From Prochlorococcus sp. AG-402-M15 (GTDB taxonomy: Bacteria; Cyanobacteriota; Cyanobacteriia; PCC-6307; Cyanobiaceae), in contig QCIP01000001.1 of assembly GCA_003216615.1 (NCBI GenBank), forward strand, positions 1 through 64,000: 64,000 bases of DNA, written 5' to 3'. This document shows positions 26,201 to 36,324 of the stretch, in pieces. The notes beneath the pieces are model-generated. The model searched no databases. It worked only from the letters and a program-made list of their open reading frames with translations, and was not told where the DNA came from. A program made the translations under genes and the position numbers. Each line of letters starts with the position of its first letter. Position 1 is the first letter of the stretch.

Positions 26201-26884
26201 TTGAAAATTTGGAATAAAATACCAATTAAAGATAATGGAGATAAATTAATAGCTATACCTAGCTGCTTAAAGTTTTTAGATCCCCACCCTTACTCTCATT
26301 TAGGAGCACCTTACAAAGATAAAACTTCTATTTGGAAATTAAGAGAGGAGGTTGTAAATAGATTAGTAAAAGTAAATGATTATTTGATATCAAAGAGTAG
26401 TTATAACCTTTTAATTTATGACAGTTGGCGACCTTTAGAAGTCCAGGAATTTATGTTTAAAAGAGCATTTTTATTAGAGTGTGAAAAATCCCATATTGAT
26501 ATTTCTTTTGAAAATATAAAATCTTATCCATCCATTTTAAAAAAAGTTGAAAAATTTTGGGCATATCCTTCTTATGACACTAGGTTCCCTCCCCCTCATT
26601 CAACTGGGGGTGCATTGGATGTTTGTTTATCAGATAAAGACGGAAATCTTGTTGAAATGGGAAGCATGGTTGATCAAATGGATGAGACCTCAAATCCTTA
26701 TTTTTATGCAAGCATAAAAAATGAAGAAGCAACTATTTGGAATAGTAGAAGAAATTTATTAAGGGAAATTATGACTAAATTCGGATTTGCTCAACATCCA
26801 AATGAATGGTGGCATTTTAGTTATGGTGATCAATTATGGGCTTGGAAAAATAAAAAAGCAAATGCCCTTTATGGAAAAATTTAA
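26201..26884 (+). CDS. VanX-type D-alanyl-D-alanine dipeptidase (M15D)
   Basis: A 227-residue protein starting at TTG. Active-site landmarks of VanX-like zinc dipeptidases are all present: Arg77 in DSWRPLEVQ, zinc ligands His133 and Asp140 in PHSTGGALDVCL, and Glu202/His205 in NEWWHF. No signal peptide is seen, so it should act in the cytoplasm, hydrolysing D-Ala-D-Ala. With no vancomycin-resistance genes nearby, a role in recycling wall dipeptide is more likely than resistance. Confidence 0.85.
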   Translation: MKIWNKIPIKDNGDKLIAIPSCLKFLDPHPYSHLGAPYKDKTSIWKLREEVVNRLVKVNDYLISKSSYNLLIYDSWRPLEVQEFMFKRAFLLECEKSHIDISFENIKSYPSILKKVEKFWAYPSYDTRFPPPHSTGGALDVCLSDKDGNLVEMGSMVDQMDETSNPYFYASIKNEEATIWNSRRNLLREIMTKFGFAQHPNEWWHFSYGDQLWAWKNKKANALYGKI

Positions 26885-26887
26885 ATT

Positions 26888-28675
26888 CTATTGATTTTTA
26901 TTTAGTAAATTCAATATATAATTTTCATCTAGAGCGTTTATAAAATCTCCGAAATCCAAATCTAAATTACTCTTCCAATTATCAAATAATGGTTTAAGAG
27001 TTTTTTCTAAATCGTTAAGTTCCATTCTTTGTAAAAATGGTTTAGCAAGCCTTTGTAGATTTTTACTTCCCCCCAACCATAATTGGTATTTGTTTTGCCC
27101 ACTTCCAACAAGTGCTAATTCGGCCATATAAGGCCTGGTACATCCATTTGGACATCCTGTCATTCTGAATAATATTGTCTTTTGGATTTTTAGATCTAAT
27201 AGTAAATTTTCAATCCTTTTTAATACATCAGGTAATATTCTTTCAGCTTCAGTCATTGCAAGACCACAAAGTGGTAAAGCCGGACAAGCTAAAGCGTGTC
27301 TTTGTATTTCATTAATGTTTTCTAAATTTTTGTATCCAATTTTTGATAGAGATTTTTGAATTTCAGCTTTGTTTTTCTTTGCGATATTACAAAGTAAAAT
27401 ATCTTGATTAGGTGTTAGTCTTAAATCTAAATTATATTTTTTAACAATACTTGTGATGGTATTCTTCTTCTCTCCAGATAATCTTCCTGATAATAGTGGT
27501 AAACCTACAAAATAGGAGGATTTATTTTGTTGATGCCAACCTAGGTAATCAATAAGAACCTTATCAGGTTCTTTTCTGATTTTTTTAATTTCTTTTTTGA
27601 AATACTTATCAGAAAGTATCTTCTTGAACCATTTAATACCTTTTCTATGAAGAAGATATTTCATTCTCGAATTTTTTCTTGATTTTCTATCACCATAATC
27701 TCTTTGAATAGCCACAATGCTTTGTATTAATTCATAAACATCAGGTTCTTCAACATATCCAAGTGGATCTGCAATTCTGGCAAACGTCTCTTCATTATTA
27801 TGTGTGCGACCCATACCACCACCAACATAGAAGTTGCATCCTTCTAAGTTTCCATCTTTAGAGGTAAAGGCAACTATTCCTATGTCATTGGTAAGAAGAT
27901 CAACAGAATTGTCCCCAGGAACTGTAACAGCACATTTGAATTTTCTCGGTAAATAAGTTGAACCATAGAGAGGCTCATCTTTTATCCCACTAAAAACATT
28001 ATCTTTGAATTGGAGCTTTCTAATTGCTTCAATATCTTTGTCAGGCTTTATGGTGTACTCTAAATCTCCATCAGCCCAAAGCTCTAAAAAAGTGCCTTGG
28101 CCAGCCATTGGGGTAAGAAGATCTGCAACTTTTTTTGCCAATACCCTTGCAATATTATAGTCTGGAGAATCAAATGGAGCTGCAGGGGCCATAACGTTTC
28201 TATTTATGTCTCCACATGCAGCTAATGTAGAGCCCATTGAATTTACTATTGTTTGAATTACTTCCTTTAGGTTCTCCTTTCTAATTCCATGCATTTGAAA
28301 GGCTTGTCTTGTGGTGGCCCTAAGTGTTCCATTACCTAGTTTTTCAGATAATTCATCTAATGCTAAAAATAATTTCCCAGGGACTTCACCGCCCGGATTT
28401 CTTAACCTAAGCATCATTTGCCAATCTTTACTTTTGCCGGGCCTTCTATTTTCCCTGTTATCTTGTTGATAACTACCATGAAATTTTAATAACTGAACTG
28501 CATCGTTGGTAAAATGATCGCTCTCATTGACTAATTCCGTAGCAAGTGGTTCTTTAAGAAATTGGCTACTTTTTTTAAAATTTTCAAATTTAGACACTTC
28601 TAGTCCATTTGCCAAACAAGCAGTTTCTTCCTTGGCGGAATCTTTTTTCTTTTTTACTTTCTCAACCTTGATCAA
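26888..28675 (-). CDS. sir: Ferredoxin-dependent sulfite reductase
   Basis: A 595-residue protein. The coupled siroheme-4Fe4S centre ligands are Cys464 and Cys470 (ACPALPLC) and Cys508 and Cys512 (GCPNGCTRP). The two-fold repeated ferritin-like/parachute layout is visible from LRNPGGEVPGKLFLALDELS and later GLPLLSGRLSG. It reduces sulfite to sulfide with six electrons from ferredoxin for cysteine synthesis. Distinction from nitrite reductase rests on overall resemblance. Convergent with the VanX-like gene; divergent from glyS. Confidence 0.92.
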   Translation of the reverse strand: MIKVEKVKKKKDSAKEETACLANGLEVSKFENFKKSSQFLKEPLATELVNESDHFTNDAVQLLKFHGSYQQDNRENRRPGKSKDWQMMLRLRNPGGEVPGKLFLALDELSEKLGNGTLRATTRQAFQMHGIRKENLKEVIQTIVNSMGSTLAACGDINRNVMAPAAPFDSPDYNIARVLAKKVADLLTPMAGQGTFLELWADGDLEYTIKPDKDIEAIRKLQFKDNVFSGIKDEPLYGSTYLPRKFKCAVTVPGDNSVDLLTNDIGIVAFTSKDGNLEGCNFYVGGGMGRTHNNEETFARIADPLGYVEEPDVYELIQSIVAIQRDYGDRKSRKNSRMKYLLHRKGIKWFKKILSDKYFKKEIKKIRKEPDKVLIDYLGWHQQNKSSYFVGLPLLSGRLSGEKKNTITSIVKKYNLDLRLTPNQDILLCNIAKKNKAEIQKSLSKIGYKNLENINEIQRHALACPALPLCGLAMTEAERILPDVLKRIENLLLDLKIQKTILFRMTGCPNGCTRPYMAELALVGSGQNKYQLWLGGSKNLQRLAKPFLQRMELNDLEKTLKPLFDNWKSNLDLDFGDFINALDENYILNLLNKNQ

Positions 28676-28762
28676 AGGACCAAAAAATATCTCTTTTTAT
28701 ACATTAGCGAAAAGCTTATTTAACTGGTAGTAAATTATAGTAAGTGAAGTCATATTTTTTTC

Positions 28763-30925
28763 TTGTCTAAATATTTACTTGAGATTGGAACAGAAGAGTT
28801 GCCCGCGAAATTTTCTCATTCTGTTCTAGAGCAATTTAAATCTCTAATTGAATTTGAATTGGATAAAAAGTTAATCAAATTCGAACATATAGTTGTTACC
28901 TCCACACCAAGGAGGATAGTTCTAATTCTCGAGGGTTTAGTTGATTATTCAGAAGATAAGATAATAGAAAGAAAAGGGCCTAAGGCAAATTCAGCTTATT
29001 TAAATGGATGTCCTACTAATGCTGCTTTAGGATTTGCTAATAGCTTAGATATAGATGTAGGTGAGCTAGAAATAAAAAATACAGAAAAGGGTGATTTTGT
29101 ATTTGGAAAGAAAATTGAGAAAGGACTATCAACAAAAATTTCTTTGTCTTCGATTATCCCAAAATTAGTCAAGAGTCTTCAAGGCCCTCGATTTATGAAA
29201 TGGGGGGCTGGGAACATAAAATTTTCAAGACCTATTAGGTGGATTGCTTCTATTTATAATGATGAAATTCTTGATTTTGATTTTGATGAATGTGATCCAA
29301 AGATCAAAATAAGTAATAAAACAAAAAGTCATAGGCTAATCAATGAAATTTTAGAAGTTCAGAATCCTGATGAATTTTTTGAATTATTGAAACGAAATAG
29401 AGTAATAGCTATTCGAAAAGAAAGAAAAGAAAAAATTGAAAGTTTAATAAATCAAACATCTAATTCTTTAAATCTAAAACCTGACCTTTCTGAGGGATTA
29501 CTAAATGAACTAACTGATTTAGTTGAATGGCCAGACTTAATTATTGGCAAATTTAGTGATGAATTTCTTGATCTTCCGGTTGAAGTTCTCTCAACAGTAA
29601 TGAAAAGTCATCAGAGATACGTTCCTCTTTTATTGAAAAATAAAAGTTTTTCCAAACTAGATTTAAGCTCTGAAAAAAATATCAGTACAACTTTCTTCGT
29701 TATTTCAAATGGGCTTGAAGAATCAAATAATAATATTGCCAAAGGTAATGAGAAAGTATTGAGGGCAAGGTTTTCAGATGCAAAGTTTTTCGTAGAAAGT
29801 GACAAAAAAGTTGCGGCAATCGAAAGAAATGAAAAACTTAAATCTGTTTCCTATTTGAAAGGACTTGGAAATATATTTCAGAGGGTAGAAAGAATAGAGG
29901 AAATTACAAAAAAAATTCTTAAATTTTTAAATGATAAGTCTTTAGAAGAAAAAAAAATAATAGAAGTTGCTAAATACTGTAAAAACGACTTATGTAGCGA
30001 AATTGTTTTCGAATTTCCTGAGCTGCAAGGAATAATGGGTGGAAAATATCTTAAATATGAGGGATTTAGTGAGGATGTTTGCTTGGCTGTCGCTGAGCAT
30101 TATTTACCTTCTTTTTATAAAGATGCTTTACCCTCCACAAAATATGGTGCAATAGTTTCTATAGCAGATAAGGTCGAAACTTTAATAAGTATATTTATTT
30201 CTGGTAAACGTCCCAGTGGATCATCTGATCCTTATGCCTTAAGAAGAAATTTGAATGGAGTGATAAAAATAATTTGGGATTATGAACTTGATTTACCTTT
30301 AGATAAATTATTTAACGAACTTATTGATTTTTGGGAAATGGCATTTCCGAATTTAAACTTCTCAAGAGAAACAGTATTTAATGATTTAAATGAATTTTTA
30401 GTTCAAAGAATTGTTAGTCATCTAGAAGAAATATCACTAAGTAAAGAATTAATAAAGGCCGTTTGCTCTTCTGATGAATTATCTCAAAAAAGAGTATTGG
30501 ATATTGTGGATCTTAAAAATAGGATTAAATCTATTATGAATTTTAACGAAAAGGAAAATTTTGTTGAAATCCATAAGGTAATTACAAGGGTAAGCAAATT
30601 AGCTAAAAATAGTGATCTTTCAACAGACGTTCTCTCAACAAGAGATTATGTAAACACAAAACTTTTTGAAAAAGATTGTGAATTGAAAGTTTTTGAATTT
30701 ATTGGAGAATTAGAAAAACTTTTTTTGGAAGGTTATTTCAATTATTTGGAACTACTAAATTTGTTTGAGAGCAATTTAAACACTATCGAAGATTTATTTG
30801 ATAATGAAAAGGGAGTCCTAATAATGTCAGAGGATTTAAAAATAAGAAATAATAGACTCAATTTGTTGAGCTTAATTAGAAATTATTCTCTAAAAATAGC
30901 CGACTTTACACTTTTGAACTCTTAA
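28763..30925 (+). CDS. glyS: Glycyl-tRNA synthetase beta subunit
   Basis: A 720-residue protein starting at TTG. It opens with the family hallmark LLEIGTEELPAKFS, followed by TPRRIVLILEGL, GPKANSAY and FMKWGAGNIKFSRPIRWI, and has a C-terminal anticodon-binding-like region including PSGSSDPYALRRN. It is needed with the alpha subunit (glyQ, not in this window) to charge tRNA-Gly. Its last 20 bases overlap the end of chlP on the opposite strand. Confidence 0.95.
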   Translation: MSKYLLEIGTEELPAKFSHSVLEQFKSLIEFELDKKLIKFEHIVVTSTPRRIVLILEGLVDYSEDKIIERKGPKANSAYLNGCPTNAALGFANSLDIDVGELEIKNTEKGDFVFGKKIEKGLSTKISLSSIIPKLVKSLQGPRFMKWGAGNIKFSRPIRWIASIYNDEILDFDFDECDPKIKISNKTKSHRLINEILEVQNPDEFFELLKRNRVIAIRKERKEKIESLINQTSNSLNLKPDLSEGLLNELTDLVEWPDLIIGKFSDEFLDLPVEVLSTVMKSHQRYVPLLLKNKSFSKLDLSSEKNISTTFFVISNGLEESNNNIAKGNEKVLRARFSDAKFFVESDKKVAAIERNEKLKSVSYLKGLGNIFQRVERIEEITKKILKFLNDKSLEEKKIIEVAKYCKNDLCSEIVFEFPELQGIMGGKYLKYEGFSEDVCLAVAEHYLPSFYKDALPSTKYGAIVSIADKVETLISIFISGKRPSGSSDPYALRRNLNGVIKIIWDYELDLPLDKLFNELIDFWEMAFPNLNFSRETVFNDLNEFLVQRIVSHLEEISLSKELIKAVCSSDELSQKRVLDIVDLKNRIKSIMNFNEKENFVEIHKVITRVSKLAKNSDLSTDVLSTRDYVNTKLFEKDCELKVFEFIGELEKLFLEGYFNYLELLNLFESNLNTIEDLFDNEKGVLIMSEDLKIRNNRLNLLSLIRNYSLKIADFTLLNS

Positions 30926-32246
30926 CTTTAATGCCTCCCTTTATTGAATAATTTTCTAACATTTTTTCTACTTCTTTATTTTCCCTAACAGCACTATCAA
31001 CGGGTTTATATTTTAGAGGTGCTAGGGCTTTCCCTCTTAAAATCGAACCAAGTGTAAGCATTGTAATTTTTAGTTGCTGTAATGGTTTCATGGCGACAAC
31101 TCTTTTGTATAAGTAACTATCAAAAGTAAGTCTTTGTACATCCATGTCATCACACATCTCAACAAAGGCTTCTCTTGCAGAATCATTTCTGTAGAAAATA
31201 TTTTGAAGGATTTCTAGCACTTTATAAGTTGTGCCATATTTTTTATCCCATTTTTTAAGATAGTTTTTTAAATCTTTTTCTGATGGAATTACTTGACCTT
31301 TTTTTGAAGCTTCAACAATTTCTTCAGCACACATTCTTCCGCTTTTTGCAGCAAAATAAATGCCCTCTCCAGAACTTTTTGTAACATAACCAGCTGCATC
31401 GCCAACCAATGCCATTCTCCCAACTACTCTTCTTGGCCTTGGATGCTCAGGAATAGGGTGAGCTTCTACCTTTATTACTTCACCATTAACAAGTCTTTTC
31501 TTTGCCCTATTCCTTACACCCTCTTGAAGTCCTTTAATTAATGACTGATTCTTTTGCATGGTTCCAGTGCCTACAGCAACATGATCATATTTAGGAAATA
31601 CCCACCCATAAAAATCAGGAGAAACATCAGTTCCGACATACATTTCAGCAAGATCTTCGTAGTAACTCATTTCTTCTTTAGGCAATTTAATTCTTTCCTG
31701 AAATGCTATTGCAACTTTGTAATCTCCTGCATCCATTGCCTTTGCGACTCTGCTATTGGCTCCATCAGCTCCGATCAAAAGGTCAACAGTAAGCTCTTTG
31801 AGTTCCCCTTTTTTATCTCCATTCGCAAAATCTGAATAGGAAAGCTTATATGGCCCTTGATTATTGTCGCCAGTATCAATAGAAGTAACTAATCCATTTA
31901 TTAATGTAGCACCAAGATCTGATGCTCTGTTGCGCATAAAGGCATCCATAACTTCCCTTCTACACATCCCAATAAACTCATTATCACTTTTCCCATAAAC
32001 TCTATCTAAACTTATATCTACCTCTCTATTTGATGGAGATATCATTCTCATATGCCTTACTTTTCTATCAATAATCGACTCAGGTAAATCAAATTCTTCG
32101 ACCATGCAAAGTGGAATTGCTCCTCCACATGGTTTTGCATTATCTAATTTTCTCTCGAAGAGCCAAGTTTTTATCCCAGCTTTAGCGAGTATTTCTGCAG
32201 CACATGAACCACTTGGACCTCCACCAATAACAGCTACTCTCAACAT
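30906..32246 (-). CDS. chlP: Geranylgeranyl reductase ChlP
   Basis: A 446-residue flavoprotein. It has an N-terminal dinucleotide-binding motif VAVIGGGPSGSCAAEILAKA, the GADGANSRVAKA motif and GDAAGYVTKSSGEGIYFAA near the middle, all typical of ChlP/BchP. It reduces geranylgeranyl groups to phytyl for chlorophyll and tocopherol, using NADPH at the thylakoid. It is convergent with glyS, with a 20-base overlap, so their 3' ends are antisense to each other. Confidence 0.94.
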   Translation of the reverse strand: MLRVAVIGGGPSGSCAAEILAKAGIKTWLFERKLDNAKPCGGAIPLCMVEEFDLPESIIDRKVRHMRMISPSNREVDISLDRVYGKSDNEFIGMCRREVMDAFMRNRASDLGATLINGLVTSIDTGDNNQGPYKLSYSDFANGDKKGELKELTVDLLIGADGANSRVAKAMDAGDYKVAIAFQERIKLPKEEMSYYEDLAEMYVGTDVSPDFYGWVFPKYDHVAVGTGTMQKNQSLIKGLQEGVRNRAKKRLVNGEVIKVEAHPIPEHPRPRRVVGRMALVGDAAGYVTKSSGEGIYFAAKSGRMCAEEIVEASKKGQVIPSEKDLKNYLKKWDKKYGTTYKVLEILQNIFYRNDSAREAFVEMCDDMDVQRLTFDSYLYKRVVAMKPLQQLKITMLTLGSILRGKALAPLKYKPVDSAVRENKEVEKMLENYSIKGGIKVKSSKV

Positions 32247-32358
32247 ATGAAAAAAAATAATACTGTATATAAAAACTACATCTTTTTTGCTTATAAAAGT
32301 GCATTTCGTAAAATAATAGTTAATATCGAAATATGTTTTCCAGGTTCACCTATAAATA

Positions 32359-33072
32359 TTGGAACAAAACAAAGATTTAAATCAAATTGATATACCTCTA
32401 GCCAAAAGAATCTACATAAATAATTCCAAATCAATATTATTTAAAAAATTATTAATTTTCTCTCCATTTCTTTTACTTCTTTTTTCTTATGCTGCATTGC
32501 GTTTGATTAAAAATATAGAACAAATCCCTTTTGCCAATCTCAATTTTCAGGCTGAGAAAAATCAAGATAATAGAATTTTGGGCCATTTACCCTATGCGGA
32601 AATTCCTAAGGAGAAATTAGTTCTAATAGAGCCCAATATTGAAGTTCATATTGATATGCGTGATTCTTTATTGAATATGAGAAAAGAAGCGAGAAAGGAT
32701 GGGATATATTTGGTCTTCTTAAGTGGTTATAGATCAATAAATTTGCAAAAAGAAATCTTCTATTCTCTAAAATCTTTTAGAAATCAAGAAGCGGCCGAAA
32801 GAGCTAGAGTTTCAGCTCCCCCAGGCTATTCTGAACACAGTACTGGTTTTGCAATTGATATTGGTGATGCCACTCAAAGAGAAACAGATTTTGAGACCGA
32901 ATTTCAAAATACTGACGCCTTTAAATGGTTAATAAAAAATGCAGCTAAATTTCACTTTAAGTTATCTTTCACCAAAGATAATAAATATATAGATTATGAA
33001 CCTTGGCATTGGAGATATGAAGGATCAATTGAGGCTTTAAAAGTTTTTGAAAGTTCAAATAGAAAATCATAA
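32359..33072 (+). CDS. VanY-like D-alanyl-D-alanine carboxypeptidase (M15B)
   Basis: A 237-residue protein starting at TTG. An N-terminal membrane anchor (KLLIFSPFLLLLFSYAALRL, about residues 30-49) puts the enzyme in the periplasm. Zinc-site residues are His160 and Asp167 in YSEHSTGFAIDIGD and Glu214/His217 in YEPWHWRYEG, with the preceding SGYRS arginine. It trims the terminal D-Ala from peptidoglycan stem peptides. Together with the VanX-like dipeptidase 6 kb upstream, the window encodes two M15-type wall enzymes. Confidence 0.85.
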   Translation: MEQNKDLNQIDIPLAKRIYINNSKSILFKKLLIFSPFLLLLFSYAALRLIKNIEQIPFANLNFQAEKNQDNRILGHLPYAEIPKEKLVLIEPNIEVHIDMRDSLLNMRKEARKDGIYLVFLSGYRSINLQKEIFYSLKSFRNQEAAERARVSAPPGYSEHSTGFAIDIGDATQRETDFETEFQNTDAFKWLIKNAAKFHFKLSFTKDNKYIDYEPWHWRYEGSIEALKVFESSNRKS

Positions 33073-33201
33073 ATCTAATTTATTAATTAAATTATTCAAT
33101 ATGATTATGTTTTTCAAAGTCTTAAAGAGAAAATTCTCATAATAAGCATCCTTTGAGTTAGCCTTAATAAAGTCAATTAACTATTTATATAAGTTTTATA
33201 A

Positions 33202-34998
33202 ATGTCATCTTCTGTAAAAGAAATTAGGAATGTTGCAATTATTGCCCACGTAGATCATGGCAAGACAACTCTTGTGGATGCATTGTTATCTCAATCAGGA
33301 ATATTTAGAGACAATGAAGTCATTCCTACATGTGTAATGGATTCGAATGATCTTGAAAGAGAAAGAGGAATAACAATACTCTCAAAAAATACTGCAGTGA
33401 ACTACAAAGATACCAGAATTAACATTATTGATACACCCGGACATGCAGATTTTGGAGGAGAAGTCGAGAGGGTTTTGGGAATGGTTGATGGTTGTTTGCT
33501 TATTGTTGATGCAAATGAGGGGCCGATGCCTCAAACAAGGTTTGTTTTAAAAAAAGCATTAGAAAAAGGACTTAGGCCTATAGTTTTTGTAAATAAAATC
33601 GATAGACCAAGAGTAGTACCAGAAATAGCAATTGATAAGGTACTGGACTTGTTCTTAGAATTAGGTGCTGATGATGATCAATGTGATTTCCCTTATCTTT
33701 TTGGAAGCGGCCTAACTGGTTTTGCAAAAGAAGAGATGGAATCTAATAGCGACAATATGATGCCTCTTTTTGAGGCTATTATCAGACATGTTCCACCTCC
33801 AGTAGGTGATGCAAATAAGCCTCTTCAGCTACAAATAACTACTTTGGACTATTCTGATTTCTTGGGCAGAATTGTAATTGGGAAAATTCATAATGGAACT
33901 ATAAAAAATGGTCAACAAGCTAGTTTAATCAAAGAAAATGGTAAAACTATTAAAGGAAAGGTTAGTAAACTACTCGGATTTGAAGGATTACAAAGGATTG
34001 ATATAAATGAAGCATTTGCAGGAGATATCGTTGCCGTTTCTGGTTTCGATGACGTCAATATCGGTGAGACCATAGCATGTCCCGATTCGCCCCATCCACT
34101 TCCGTTAATCAAAGTAGATGAACCTACCTTAAATATGACTTTTGTTGTTAATGATTCTCCATTTGCAGGTAAAGAGGGAAAATTTGTTACTAGTAGACAA
34201 TTAAAAAATAGACTGGAAAGGGAACTTTTAACAAATGTTGCGCTAAGGGTCGAAGAAACTGATTCTCCTGATAGGTTCTCAGTGTCAGGAAGAGGAGAAT
34301 TACATTTAGGTATTTTGATTGAAACTATGAGAAGAGAAGGTTTCGAGTTTCAAATCTCACAACCTCAAGTAATTTTTAGAGAAATTGATAATGTTGAATG
34401 TGAGCCTATAGAGACTTTGGTCCTTGATGTGCCTGAAGTATCCGTTGGTTCTTGTATAGAAAAACTTGGATCGAGAAAGGCAGAGATGAAAAATATGCAG
34501 ACAAGTTCAGATGGGAGAACTCAATTAGAGTTTCTTGTACCATCAAGAGGACTAATTGGATTTCGTGGAGAATTTGTTCGGATAACAAGAGGTGAAGGTA
34601 TCATGAGTCATTCATTTTATGAATATAAACCTAAAGCAGGAGATTTTGAAACTAGAAGAAATGGAGTCCTTATAGCTTTTGAGGAAGGTGTGGCCACATT
34701 CTATGCATTAAAGAATGCTGAAGATAGGGGAGTCTATTTCATTAAACCTGGAGTTAAAGTTTATAAGGGAATGATAATTGGAGAGAATAATAGACCTCAA
34801 GATCTTGAGTTAAATATATGTAAAACTAAGCAGTTGACTAATATGAGGTCTGCAGGGGCAGAAGAACTTGATACTTTGCAGTCACCTGTTGACATTACCC
34901 TTGAAAGAGCACTCGAATATATTGGTCCAGATGAAATGCTAGAGGTAACACCGGATTCAATAAGAATGAGAAAAATAAATAAAAAGAAAAGAAATTAA
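33202..34998 (+). CDS. typA: Ribosome-associated GTPase TypA/BipA
   Basis: A 598-residue protein. G-domain motifs are [10 protein letters not shown] (G1, residues 15-24), RGITILSK (G2), [15 protein letters not shown] (G3) and NKIDRPR (G4), with EF-G-like domains III and V and the TypA-specific C-terminal domain (ending near [10 protein letters not shown]). It binds ribosomes under stress or low temperature and aids large-subunit assembly. Full length for the family. Confidence 0.96.
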   Translation: MSSSVKEIRNVAIIAHVDHGKTTLVDALLSQSGIFRDNEVIPTCVMDSNDLERERGITILSKNTAVNYKDTRINIIDTPGHADFGGEVERVLGMVDGCLLIVDANEGPMPQTRFVLKKALEKGLRPIVFVNKIDRPRVVPEIAIDKVLDLFLELGADDDQCDFPYLFGSGLTGFAKEEMESNSDNMMPLFEAIIRHVPPPVGDANKPLQLQITTLDYSDFLGRIVIGKIHNGTIKNGQQASLIKENGKTIKGKVSKLLGFEGLQRIDINEAFAGDIVAVSGFDDVNIGETIACPDSPHPLPLIKVDEPTLNMTFVVNDSPFAGKEGKFVTSRQLKNRLERELLTNVALRVEETDSPDRFSVSGRGELHLGILIETMRREGFEFQISQPQVIFREIDNVECEPIETLVLDVPEVSVGSCIEKLGSRKAEMKNMQTSSDGRTQLEFLVPSRGLIGFRGEFVRITRGEGIMSHSFYEYKPKAGDFETRRNGVLIAFEEGVATFYALKNAEDRGVYFIKPGVKVYKGMIIGENNRPQDLELNICKTKQLTNMRSAGAEELDTLQSPVDITLERALEYIGPDEMLEVTPDSIRMRKINKKKRN

Positions 34999-35009
34999 TA
35001 ATTAGTTTC

Positions 35010-35378
35010 ATGAACGAAGAAAGTGCAAAAAGTTTTAAAGATTCTCTTTTTAATGCTTTAAATCTTTTTAACAATCATGAATGGTATGAAGCTCATGATG
35101 CTTTTGAAGAAATATGGAATTCCGTTGATGGTGACGAAAGACAAGTTATACAGGGCATTTTACAAGTATCTGTTTCTCAGTTTCACTTAAGTAAGGGTAA
35201 TTTAAATGGAGCTACTATTCTGCTTGGAGAGGGTTTAGGTAGAATAAAAACTAGAACTAAGATTAATTTAGGAATTGATCTTGAATCATTCTGCCGATGT
35301 TTGGAAGATTTATTGAGGAAATTACAATATAAAGAGCAATTAAGTGAGAACGATAAGCCTTTTTTGAAACCTCTTTGA
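35010..35378 (+). CDS. DUF309 family protein
   Basis: A 122-residue protein. The helical core HEWYEAHDAFEEIW followed by IQGILQVSVSQFHLSKGN matches DUF309, a small metal-site-like helical family (the His, Glu and His-Glu spacing resembles an HExxH-less metal bundle). Function is unknown. It starts 12 bases after typA and is probably co-transcribed with it. Confidence 0.8.
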   Translation: MNEESAKSFKDSLFNALNLFNNHEWYEAHDAFEEIWNSVDGDERQVIQGILQVSVSQFHLSKGNLNGATILLGEGLGRIKTRTKINLGIDLESFCRCLEDLLRKLQYKEQLSENDKPFLKPL

Positions 35379-35383
35379 TAAAT

Positions 35384-35485
35384 ATGAATATTATGAATAT
35401 ATCTTTATCTTCAATGAAATTATTATTTTCTATCCCATTTTTTTTTCAAGAACACAAGAAAACTAATCGATCTCAAGAAAAATGA
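35384..35485 (+). CDS. Possible 33-residue leader peptide upstream of lptB
   Basis: ATG at 35384 to TGA at 35485, overlapping the lptB ATG at 35482 by 4 bases (ATGA). The peptide starts MNIMNISLSSMKLLFSIPFF and ends with a polar HKKTNRSQEK. It looks like the start of a signal peptide, and an LptA/OstA-like gene often precedes lptB in cyanobacteria, so it could be a degenerate remnant or simply a coupling frame. Coding support is weak. Confidence 0.3.
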   Translation: MNIMNISLSSMKLLFSIPFFFQEHKKTNRSQEK

Positions 35486-36210
35486 ACCTAAATATTCATA
35501 ATGTATCCCTTTCAATTAAAGGAAGATTAATCGTAGATGATGTTTCAATAACTGTTAATCCAGGGGAAGTTGTAGGTTTGATGGGACCTAATGGTGCTGG
35601 GAAAACTACAACTTTTAATCTTGCAGTTGGGAATATAAAACCAGATAAAGGTGAAATTTTAATGAATGGAAAAAATATAACCAATCTTCCTCTACCTATT
35701 AGATCAAGACTTGGATTAGGGTACTTAACTCAGGAAGCGAGTATATTTAGAGACCTCACTGTTAAGGATAATATAGATTTGGCTTTACAAAATTCATCTT
35801 ATAGTAGAGCAGCTATAAGAAATAGAAGAGAACAATTAATTAATGAATTTAATTTGAATAATTTTGTAGATAATTTTGGTTATCAACTTTCAGGAGGAGA
35901 GAGGAGGAGGTGTGAAATAGCTAGGGCTCTCACTGTAGGCAGAAAAGGACCTAAATATTTGTTATTAGACGAACCTTTTGCTGGGATCGATCCTCTAGCT
36001 GTTAATGATCTAAAGAAACTAATTCTTAAATTAAGTAGTGATGGGGTCGGGATTCTCATTACAGACCATAATGTGAGGGAAACTCTTTTAATTACTAACA
36101 AATCATATGTATTAAGTGAAGGAAAAATTTTAGCTAACGGTTCATCAAGTGAATTGGCTGATAATCCAATAGTCAAGAAGTATTATCTAGGAGATAATTT
36201 CAAACTTTGA
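35482..36210 (+). CDS. lptB: LptB-like ABC transporter ATPase
   Basis: A 242-residue ABC ATPase. Walker A is GPNGAGKT (35-42), the signature is LSGGERRRCEIARAL and Walker B is LLLDEPFAGIDPLAV, then a D-loop and H-loop ITDHNVRETL. GERRR with DPLAVNDLKK is characteristic of LptB, the motor that extracts lipopolysaccharide for transport to the outer membrane. lptF/G-type permeases are not in this window. It is followed by ccsA with a 114-base gap. Confidence 0.9.
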   Translation: MNLNIHNVSLSIKGRLIVDDVSITVNPGEVVGLMGPNGAGKTTTFNLAVGNIKPDKGEILMNGKNITNLPLPIRSRLGLGYLTQEASIFRDLTVKDNIDLALQNSSYSRAAIRNRREQLINEFNLNNFVDNFGYQLSGGERRRCEIARALTVGRKGPKYLLLDEPFAGIDPLAVNDLKKLILKLSSDGVGILITDHNVRETLLITNKSYVLSEGKILANGSSSELADNPIVKKYYLGDNFKL

Positions 36211-36324
36211 AATGCTTTTTAAAAAATAAATTAAAACTTTATTATTAAAGATTTACTCATATATGAATGATTTTAATTATTATTTGATTGTCATTGAATA
36301 ATAAAACTTGAGAAATTTCTAGAA

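Noticed and set aside
26201-26884. Vancomycin resistance determinant
   Set aside because: The VanX-like enzyme is present but no D-Ala-D-Lac ligase, dehydrogenase or regulator gene lies nearby.
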